A stretch of 13,272 nt of DNA, from contig JAZONP010000204.1 of the NCBI GenBank assembly GCA_045654565.1, positions 1 through 13,272 on the forward strand, read 5' to 3'. This stretch comes from UBA1189 sp045654565. Lineage in GTDB: Bacteria > Bacteroidota > Bacteroidia > Bacteroidales > Bacteroidaceae. A program made the position numbers and the translations under genes. Shown piece by piece: positions 1 to 5,705 of this stretch. The notes under the pieces were generated by a model. It was not told the origin of the DNA and searched no databases. It was given only the letters and a program-made list of their open reading frames with translations. Position 1 is the first letter of the stretch. Every line of letters starts with the position of its first letter.

Positions 1-372
1 CCTTACGACTTTCGTTTCCTCCTCCTTACTCGGAATAATCAAAGTGAACTTTGCTTCTACCCTCGCTCGTTCGTCGGTTCGCACCTCAGCAGAGATTAAG
101 CAAGCTTATCTTTGCTCTCGGTTTGGCGTCGGTTGTCATCCTGAACCTTTAGGTCGACGCCCGTAGGGGCTGAAGTCAACGAAGTGAACCTTTAGGTCGC
201 TGGCCCGTAGGGGAAAAGCAAGGATCTCGCAAACCTCTCATGCTAAGTCCCAGCGCGAGATCCCTCTCTAAGCTCGGGATGACAGAGACTTCTGGGTAAA
301 CATCTATATTATTGCCTTTATTTTTAAGTGAGATTTGCTTACGAGAAATGGTATTTATTAAGGTGACAGTTA
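1..372. other. Intergenic region with repeat element, no gene seen
   Basis: I find no convincing coding region here. The right part (about 120-318) is a repeat-rich element described separately. A small perfect palindrome, CAAAGT-GA-ACTTTG, lies at 40-53. The minus-strand operon ending at 373 would be transcribed into this stretch, but I see no hairpin plus U-tract just after its stop. Termination may depend on the palindromic repeat or lie further on. Confidence 0.5.
120..318. repeat. Dispersed palindromic intergenic repeat, copy 1
   Basis: The element is a mosaic of short repeats. A 27/28-base unit beginning GAACCTTTAGGTCG and ending CCCGTAGGGG occurs twice in tandem (143-169 and 186-213). 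A perfect 9-bp inverted repeat, GGATCTCGC/GCGAGATCC, lies at 222-230 and 255-263. GTCATCC (137-143) faces GGATGAC (277-283) as outer arms. The right end, AACATCTATATTATTGC (about 299-315), recurs exactly at the end of a related element near 10305. This looks like a REP/MITE-type non-coding intergenic family. It encodes nothing that I can see. Confidence 0.6.
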
Positions 373-1428
373 TCAGAAGAATGCCTCAAGCACTTGCTTG
401 AAGATATCATTGGGAGACACCTTATTGAATAGGTTCATGCAGCTCTGAAGTTTCACCACATCGATATGGCTTCCCATGATGACATCGATATCTCGTTTCC
501 CCCTATGCGTCAAGAGCGCTTCGCTAATCTCTCTTAATCGAGCACCCAATACGGGATGTGCCAGATAGGCAGCAGCCTCCTCTATACCATCAAGGCCGTA
601 GAACTTAGAGTTGTTGCTATGTCCCAGCCCCTTGCGTTGAGGGAAGATGTACCATATCCAATGGCTCCGCTTTTGACCGTTCTTAATCTCGCTCAGTGCT
701 ATATCGTAGGAGTGTGCTTGCGCCTCGACGAAACGGTCGAGATCGAATGATCGGGTTTGTACCGTACCGATGACATCCCAGAAGGATTGGGGCAGAGAGA
801 CATTGTCCAACTCCTTGCACGCTTGGAACAACGGGGCAATCTCTCGCGGGCTATAGCCTGCAATGCCACAGCCGATAGGTGTGACCAAGAAATGCATCTG
901 TGGATTCTGTCTGGCAAACTCGCAGAACGTCCTTACATCCTCCTCCATGTCGGGGATACCGCTCATCGAATTTATCGCATAGCTCTTACCCTGCAGACCA
1001 TGTCCTTGTCCCATGACAGCACCAAAATGGTCTACCGCTACTCTGGCTGCACCACCATAATGCAAGCCTCGGGCATTAGAACCAAACACGAACACCTCGT
1101 TTCCTGCAAGTCGAGAGATGCGCTCTGGTGTAACCCTACTCTGAGGATTATTGGTGGAGGCATCCAACTCCTTCAACAACTCAGCCTCTACCACAGCCTT
1201 CTGCTTCTTCCACTCCTGCAAGAACTCTGCCATGTCGTAGCGGACATCTTTCAGTTCCTCCTTTTTGAAGACACCGCTTTTAACAACATACTCATCGATC
1301 TTTTTCTTCACAGTAGCCTCGGTCTTATGCACCGCCATCTTCTTGGGGTCAAGCTTGAAGTCAAATGCTCGTCCTACCTTCTTGCCACCAATGGTCTCAA
1401 ACTTAATCGCTGTAACCTTGATTAACAT
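373..1428 (-). CDS. Three-domain ADP-ribose-linked fusion: shared N-module, macro-like (A1S_2505-type), DUF1810
   Basis: The 351-residue protein has three parts. Residues 1-91 form a lysine-rich module that is 66% identical, without gaps, to the N-terminus of the ADP-ribosylglycohydrolase three genes upstream. Residues about 110-222 resemble the macro-like A1S_2505 phage-protein family: VFVFGSNARG (113-122), GGAA, GKSYAI and TPIGCGIAGY (183-192), which probably make a nucleotide-diphosphate-ribose pocket. Residues about 227-351 match DUF1810 (HWIWYIFPQ at 256-264, HPVLGARL). The domain assignments come from remembered family signatures. The joint role on an ADP-ribose-type ligand is inferred. 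It is the last gene of the operon, 20 bases after the PARG-like gene. The ATG at 1428 has AGGAAC just upstream, and the shared module begins exactly there. The true substrate and any enzymatic activity are unknown. Confidence 0.85.
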   Translation of the reverse strand: MLIKVTAIKFETIGGKKVGRAFDFKLDPKKMAVHKTEATVKKKIDEYVVKSGVFKKEELKDVRYDMAEFLQEWKKQKAVVEAELLKELDASTNNPQSRVTPERISRLAGNEVFVFGSNARGLHYGGAARVAVDHFGAVMGQGHGLQGKSYAINSMSGIPDMEEDVRTFCEFARQNPQMHFLVTPIGCGIAGYSPREIAPLFQACKELDNVSLPQSFWDVIGTVQTRSFDLDRFVEAQAHSYDIALSEIKNGQKRSHWIWYIFPQRKGLGHSNNSKFYGLDGIEEAAAYLAHPVLGARLREISEALLTHRGKRDIDVIMGSHIDVVKLQSCMNLFNKVSPNDIFKQVLEAFF

Positions 1429-1448
1429 ATGTTCCTAATATTAGATTC

Positions 1449-2267
1449 TTACTTATTTCCGATCTCACGCAAGGCACGGGCAAAAGCCGAACTCTGCACA
1501 TCATGTCGCGTAGCCAGTGCAAACTCGACCGTCTCGAAGCCGTACTCCTTCAAGAGCTCTACAAACACCCGTGCTATGACCTCAACAGGATTCTTGAAAG
1601 CTCCGCATCCCCATGCACCGAGAATAAGTACCTCGTTCCCCTCCTTTGCAGCCACATCGAGTATCTTCCTTATACGTCTACGAATCACGCTCTCATAGTT
1701 TTCAGGGAGTTTTTTTGCGATTTGCATCTGAGGGGCAGCACAAGTAATCACATTCACTTTGAACCACTCCTCGTGCGGCATCATCTGTGGATAGACAGGC
1801 TCGGTACGCTCATCCGTCTTGAACACCACCACATCAGGAGTATAGATAAGGTCATCACTACCCATAAAGTCCATCTTTCGGGACATATAGAGGTCATGAT
1901 GCTTCTGATAGAAGGGTTCCTTCATCGCCCGAAGGCACGGAAGCAGCGTAGAGCATCGGCAGAGCGACTCCTCCTGAGCACCCGCAAAGTAGGGCGCTCC
2001 GCCTATCGAGAGATTGTTGGCATAGTTGAGTACGGCAACCTTCTTACCCTTGTAGTCTTTAGCTGCCTCGAAGCTACGCTTCCCCGACACGATGTATCTC
2101 GTACGGCTCACATCCGTCGTCATCCTGTCAAGACACTCCTCCTCGGCCACCATATATTGATTAGCTACAGAGTACGCTATTGCATCCATCAGTTCGGCAT
2201 GGGTGGAGCAGCGTTGTGCGGTGTCTGACATCACCTCATAGTTGATATCTTTGTAATTGTATGCCAT
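1449..2267 (-). CDS. Microbial PARG-like macrodomain protein (TIGR02452/DUF2263 type)
   Basis: The 272-residue length is typical of the bacterial poly(ADP-ribose) glycohydrolase-like family, which has a macrodomain fold and removes ADP-ribose units. The family signature GGG-X6-8-QEE appears as IGGA (88-91), six residues, then QEE (98-100), followed by SLCRCSTL. The two glutamates that carry catalysis in PARG enzymes are therefore present. The third glycine of the canonical triplet is alanine, which might alter but need not abolish activity. A second conserved loop, GAWGCGAFKNP (217-227), closes the ADP-ribose pocket in this family. No signal peptide is seen, so it is cytoplasmic. It starts 12 bases after the Nudix gene and is clearly co-transcribed. 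Family assignment is confident. Whether the substrate is protein, nucleic acid or free ADP-ribose is not shown. Confidence 0.92.
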   Translation of the reverse strand: MAYNYKDINYEVMSDTAQRCSTHAELMDAIAYSVANQYMVAEEECLDRMTTDVSRTRYIVSGKRSFEAAKDYKGKKVAVLNYANNLSIGGAPYFAGAQEESLCRCSTLLPCLRAMKEPFYQKHHDLYMSRKMDFMGSDDLIYTPDVVVFKTDERTEPVYPQMMPHEEWFKVNVITCAAPQMQIAKKLPENYESVIRRRIRKILDVAAKEGNEVLILGAWGCGAFKNPVEVIARVFVELLKEYGFETVEFALATRHDVQSSAFARALREIGNK

Positions 2268-2279
2268 ATATATCGTGTA

Positions 2280-2972
2280 TTAAAATTCCAATCTAAATCC
2301 TTTTTGCTTCAGTTCCTCATATTTGTCGGGATTGAAACGGTACAGTTTGGCTTCACGCTTGGGAGTGGGCCAGATGGTTTCGTCCAGCTCGGTCAGAATC
2401 TCGAGGTGCAGCATTTTCTTGGCAAAGTTTCTGCGGTCGAAGCTTATCCCCAGTATAGCCTCATAGAGTGCTTGCAGTTCCTTGAGCGTAAACTTCTCGG
2501 GAAGGAGCTCAAACCCGACGGGTTGGAAGTGTATCTCCTCGCGCAATCGTTGCGTAGCCATACGGAGGATATAGTCGTGGTCGAAAGCCAATGAAGGAAT
2601 CTCACTCAGTGGAAACCAGCGTGCCGAGGCTGCATCATCGCCCCCGTGCACCTCCTGTATCTTCACCAAGGCATAGTAGGCGATGGTGATCACTCGTTCG
2701 CGTGGGTCGCGGTGAGGGTCACTGAAGGTGTGAAACTGCTGTATGTAGGCACGCTCCAGCCCCGTCTCTTCTCTCAACTCACGCAGTGCACCCTCCTCGG
2801 CCGTCTCGTCCATCTTGAGGAATCCGCCTGGGAACGCCCACCTCCCCTTGTAGGGCTCGATACCACGCTCAACGAGTAACACCTGTAACCTCTCCCCATC
2901 AAAGCCGAAGATCACGCAATCCATCGTCACGGCAGGATGAGGGTATTTGTAGCAATACATATTCTCTTCCAT
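2280..2972 (-). CDS. Nudix hydrolase with NrtR-like winged-helix C-terminus
   Basis: The 230-residue protein has a complete Nudix box at residues 50-72: G50, E56, R64-E65, E68-E69, G71, fitting GX5EX7REUXEEXGU. Metal-dependent hydrolysis of a nucleotide diphosphate such as ADP-ribose is therefore plausible. The C-terminal part (about 150-230; FTLKELQALYEAI, then RRNFAKKML and AKLYRFN) matches the winged-helix half found in NrtR-type Nudix regulators of NAD and sugar metabolism. Several NrtR regulators have a degenerate Nudix box. This one is intact, so it may act as enzyme, regulator or both. It sits between two ADP-ribose enzymes, 17 bases after the glycohydrolase gene, which suits hydrolysis of released ADP-ribose to AMP and ribose-5-phosphate, or sensing of it. 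An alternative start is Met5 (2960). Confidence 0.9.
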   Translation of the reverse strand: MEENMYCYKYPHPAVTMDCVIFGFDGERLQVLLVERGIEPYKGRWAFPGGFLKMDETAEEGALRELREETGLERAYIQQFHTFSDPHRDPRERVITIAYYALVKIQEVHGGDDAASARWFPLSEIPSLAFDHDYILRMATQRLREEIHFQPVGFELLPEKFTLKELQALYEAILGISFDRRNFAKKMLHLEILTELDETIWPTPKREAKLYRFNPDKYEELKQKGFRLEF

Positions 2973-2989
2973 AATGACAAGTTCTTATT

Positions 2990-4123
2990 TTAGTTTTCAA
3001 CATACTTATGATAGAAGTTTTGCATTACCCTTATAAACTTGTTGGGTAATCTCTTCAACACTTCTTTTCTTATATATTCAGGTACATCACCGTAGTAAGC
3101 TTCTGCAATACTACCTGTTATGGCTCCCATTGTGTCGGCATCACCACCCAATGATATTGCCAAACGGACAGCACTTTCAAAGTCAGTACTATCCAAGAAA
3201 GCTATGATTGATTCAGGTACAGAACCTTGACAACTCTCGTCAAATTTATAGGTAGGTCGTATCTCATCACAAGTGCGACTGAGATTATATCCGAATGTGT
3301 GTTCTATGTATTCCTTTATTTCCTTTTTGCTCTTTCCTGTGCGAGCCAAGAAAATACAAGCTGCTACTGCCTGTGCTCCTTTGATACCTTCAGGATGATT
3401 GTGAGTTATCTCGGCACTTTGCTTGGCCGCATCCAATGTTTCTTCCATCGTATCGAAAGCCCAACCAATAGGACTTACACGCATAGCTGACCCATTTCCA
3501 AAACTATGGTATGGTTTGGGATTATCATCTCTTAACCAACCAACGAACAATCCTCCCCAACCAGCACCGGGGTAATGATTCCCGTATTTTTTCATGACAT
3601 CAAGCAAGTTATCACCCGTGAGCAGCCAGTCTGCATTAGCTACAGTCATGATTGTATCGTCTGTAAATTGGGAGTTTGGTGAGAACAAACGAAAATCAGT
3701 ACTTTTTATCGCACTCCATTCGTATATTGAGCCTATAACATCACCAGCTATCGCTCCACATAGAATCCTCATATCCAAAGAAATGGCAGATTTTTGATTA
3801 GGATTAACATACCAGTCGCTAGCATCTTTCGAAACTTCCAGATTCTTTAATTGTTCAGCCTCTACTATAAGTTTCTGCTTCTTCCACTCAATCAGGAAAT
3901 CTTTCAAATCGTATTGAAGATCTTTTAATTCATCCTTTCTGAAGACGCCGCTTTTAGCTATGTATTCTTCTACCTTTTTCTTTACTGTCGCTTCAGTTTT
4001 ATGCTTGGCCATTTTCTTGGCGTCCATGGGGAATGAAAAAGCCTTTCCAACCTTCTTCCCACTAATGATTTCAAACTTGATAACATTGATTTTCACCTTC
4101 ATGGCATGCGAATTGAAATTCAT
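2990..4123 (-). CDS. ADP-ribosylglycohydrolase (ARH/DraG family) with shared N-terminal module
   Basis: The C-terminal ~260 residues are an ADP-ribosylglycohydrolase, which cleaves ADP-ribose from a target using bound metal ions. Seen motifs: GAIAGDVIGSIYEW near the domain start, FTDDT (153-157, metal-binding), GNGSAMRVSPIGW, and GGDADT (326-331, metal-binding), so the active site looks complete. Before it lies the ~91-residue module also found at the front of the macro/DUF1810 protein, which is not part of the normal ARH fold. The ATG at 4123 has GGAAAA just upstream. The in-frame ATG at 4102 (Met8) aligns exactly with the start of the paralogous module and is an equally good candidate. It follows the NADAR-like gene by 7 bases. 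The enzyme family is secure. The target is unknown. Confidence 0.92.
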   Translation of the reverse strand: MNFNSHAMKVKINVIKFEIISGKKVGKAFSFPMDAKKMAKHKTEATVKKKVEEYIAKSGVFRKDELKDLQYDLKDFLIEWKKQKLIVEAEQLKNLEVSKDASDWYVNPNQKSAISLDMRILCGAIAGDVIGSIYEWSAIKSTDFRLFSPNSQFTDDTIMTVANADWLLTGDNLLDVMKKYGNHYPGAGWGGLFVGWLRDDNPKPYHSFGNGSAMRVSPIGWAFDTMEETLDAAKQSAEITHNHPEGIKGAQAVAACIFLARTGKSKKEIKEYIEHTFGYNLSRTCDEIRPTYKFDESCQGSVPESIIAFLDSTDFESAVRLAISLGGDADTMGAITGSIAEAYYGDVPEYIRKEVLKRLPNKFIRVMQNFYHKYVEN

Positions 4124-4130
4124 TTTTCCA

Positions 4131-4670
4131 TCAGATATTTCCTAATATATAGTTCTTAATCAATGAAGCATGGGATAGTGGCTTACCTGGATTCTCAATG
4201 TCTTCGTTCGTGTCATAGTCGAGCAATACTACCGGTTTCGCCTGGCTTATCACCTTGATTTTCTTAACCAAGTCGGCACATCTGTTCTCGAGCATCCACT
4301 TATAGCTCGGGACATAGATGAGCTTTCTCGCTTCGATATATCCCAGGAGCTGACCATTATAGGAGTGTCCCAAACACGGTCCATGGGTGCGACAGGTGCG
4401 TTTCAGCCCCTTCATCGTCTTGTTTCTGAAACAACTTGAGTCCGTACCCTCTCCATCGAACATCTTCAACCCTTGCCAAATGCCTTCGACCGACATCGAG
4501 GTCACCCCCTCTTTGCCAGGAACAGGTATACCACCTACAGGATAAAAGGGACTGAGACGAACGAAGTCGTCTGCTGCCTTACTCGTCACATCAATGATTA
4601 CCGCATCAGGGTGCTCCTTCCTGATGTTTGCCACGGAGCATTTCTTATTCTTTACAATGATCATATGCAT
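4131..4670 (-). CDS. NADAR-like protein (DUF6939-type, tentative)
   Basis: The 179-residue protein carries a segment like the start of the NADAR (YbiA) fold: LSPFYPVGGIPVPG (about 39-52), then SVEGIWQGLKMF (about 60-71), comparable to the NADAR pattern of FSNFYP followed by SVEHYYQAQK. The C-terminal half differs, ending in VVLLDYDTNEDI and PLSHASLIKNYIL, which I associate with DUF6939. NADAR proteins bind NAD/ADP-ribose-type ligands, and some reverse ADP-ribosylation of guanine. Applying that here is inference from the motif and from the neighbours. The ORF overlaps the end of the beta-helix gene by 26 bases, suggesting translational coupling. ATGs occur at 4670 and 4664. The next gene begins 7 bases after its stop. 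Confidence 0.7.
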   Translation of the reverse strand: MHMIIVKNKKCSVANIRKEHPDAVIIDVTSKAADDFVRLSPFYPVGGIPVPGKEGVTSMSVEGIWQGLKMFDGEGTDSSCFRNKTMKGLKRTCRTHGPCLGHSYNGQLLGYIEARKLIYVPSYKWMLENRCADLVKKIKVISQAKPVVLLDYDTNEDIENPGKPLSHASLIKNYILGNI

Positions 4671-5508
4671 ATCTACTGCTAAAAAAACCTGTCTCGTCCT
4701 TAGTCTCTACCATTTCCATAAGTGCCTCATACACGACTTCTCCAAACAGCCCCTTATAGTAGTCGGCCATGTCGTCCACCTCGGCAATCTTGCGCAGCAT
4801 CTCCTCCTCCTCGGTAAACCGACCCTTATTGTTCTCATTGAATAGGAAATCTCCCACTTCATCCTCCGTTTTTATCTCCTTTTCATTCAACAACGCCTCA
4901 ACTCCCTCTTCCCATTCTACTCTTAGCTCTTCGTCCTCTTCATCATATAGTATATCTGTAGATCTCACCTGCTTCACTTCAGCAGTATCTTCATCCACAT
5001 AATCTATCATATACAGATTATCAACAAGCCATTCATAATTCAAATTATTCCAATTGACAAGGCTATTTTGAACTTTACTATCCGAAATCGTCATATTACC
5101 CTTCAGCTCTGAGTTCTCAATAATTGATCGCATTATAAGCACTACGGTTGACACCATCTTATGCATTTCGGCTTTGTAACGTGTGTTCACAATTTGCGAA
5201 TCAACAAGAACGGCATAATCCAATTCCGAATCGGCATCCACAAACGACTTCATCACAACGCCCCTCACTACGCCTTCAACAACCGAATTCTTGGCAACAA
5301 AGCCTCCACTAACATATCCTTTCACAACAGAGGTATCGCAAACGCATGAATCAAAGTGAACCCAACCTCCATCGGCCAAATTATCATACGAAGCGATGTA
5401 TCCGCCTAGGTCGCCCTTCTTGGCATACTTGCAATCTTCCACACACTCGATTTGATACAAAGTTTCTCCATTGAAAAACTTCTTGTTTTCAGTCAACTTA
5501 TAATTCAT
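4645..5508 (-). CDS. Beta-helix repeat protein with acidic C-terminal half, first gene of the ADP-ribose operon
   Basis: The 287-residue protein opens with a pattern seen in many phage and Bacteroidetes proteins: LYQIECVEDCKYAKKGDLGG (17-36), leading into short repeats of the DSxVxxxxV type (about 43-165) that should fold as a left-handed or trimeric beta-helix. The rest (about 175-287) is strongly acidic and probably helical, with runs such as DEEDEE and EEEE. I know no enzymatic role for this type; a scaffold or binding platform is possible. The frame is open upstream to 5664, but I chose the ATG at 5508. A -33/-7 promoter at 5558-5589 puts the transcription start near 5552, downstream of every earlier start, and the family similarity begins here. 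The NADAR-like gene overlaps its 3' end. Confidence 0.75.
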   Translation of the reverse strand: MNYKLTENKKFFNGETLYQIECVEDCKYAKKGDLGGYIASYDNLADGGWVHFDSCVCDTSVVKGYVSGGFVAKNSVVEGVVRGVVMKSFVDADSELDYAVLVDSQIVNTRYKAEMHKMVSTVVLIMRSIIENSELKGNMTISDSKVQNSLVNWNNLNYEWLVDNLYMIDYVDEDTAEVKQVRSTDILYDEEDEELRVEWEEGVEALLNEKEIKTEDEVGDFLFNENNKGRFTEEEEMLRKIAEVDDMADYYKGLFGEVVYEALMEMVETKDETGFFSSRYAYDHCKE

Positions 5509-5535
5509 ACGGCTCAATAATTTAATAAAACAACG

Positions 5536-5616
5536 TTCTTGCGTAATTATTACACCGCAAAGATAGAGAGAAGATTTCAATATACCAAACGCGATAGTGT
5601 ATTTTTTACGCAAGAA
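5536..5616. repeat. 20-bp imperfect inverted repeat flanking the operon promoter
   Basis: The left arm (5536-5555) is TTCTTGCGTAATTATTACAC. The right arm (5597-5616) is its reverse complement at 17 of 20 positions. The outer 11 bases (TTCTTGCGTAA/TTACGCAAGAA) match perfectly. The 41-base centre (5556-5596) holds both promoter boxes. Such an arrangement is known from invertible, phase-variable promoters in Bacteroides, although their invertible segments are usually longer. A pair of operator sites is the alternative. Confidence 0.75.
5558..5589 (-). promoter_or_regulatory. Bacteroidetes-type promoter of the ADP-ribose operon
   Basis: Read on the minus strand, TTTG (5586-5589) is followed after 20 bases by TATCTTTG (5558-5565). 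This is a full match to the Bacteroidetes -33 TTTG / -7 TAnnTTTG consensus at normal spacing. The predicted start of transcription is about 5550-5554, leaving a leader of roughly 45 bases before the ATG at 5508. The promoter lies wholly between the arms of an inverted repeat. Confidence 0.75.
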
Positions 5617-5653
5617 TAAAACTAATAGGAAATAACGGTACAATCTGAGCAAT

Positions 5654-5690
5654 AAATAAGCCAACTTACCGATGGCAGGTTGGCTTATTT
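5654..5690 (-). terminator. Hairpin terminator after the envelope cluster
   Basis: A perfect 12-bp stem, AAATAAGCCAAC (5654-5665) against GTTGGCTTATTT (5679-5690), encloses a 13-base loop. On the minus strand the stem ends in TTATTTATTG, a moderate U-tract, 16 bases past the stop of the 404-residue gene (5706). It separates the envelope cluster from the ADP-ribose operon, which then needs its own promoter. The A/T-rich flanks could allow termination in both directions. Confidence 0.8.
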
Positions 5691-5705
5691 TGGAATATGC
5701 TGTTT

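Noticed and set aside
143..213. Tandem GAACCTTTAGGTCG repeats as a CRISPR array
   Set aside because: Only two copies, unequal length, a short gap and no cas genes; it fits a palindromic intergenic repeat better.
757..1425. Long plus-strand reading frame of 222 codons
   Set aside because: It lies fully antisense to the macro/DUF1810 gene, whose protein has clear domain motifs; this frame shows none.
1503..2228. Plus-strand reading frame of 241 codons
   Set aside because: It is antisense to the PARG-like gene and has no recognisable motif.
373..5508. DarTG-like toxin-antitoxin system
   Set aside because: No DarT-type ADP-ribosyltransferase or other toxin is encoded; the macrodomain proteins belong to the PARG-like and A1S_2505-type groups rather than DarG.
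5509..5664. N-terminal extension of the beta-helix protein by 52 residues, with a hydrophobic start
   Set aside because: The promoter at 5558-5589 would place the mRNA start inside this extension, and the family pattern begins at the ATG at 5508.
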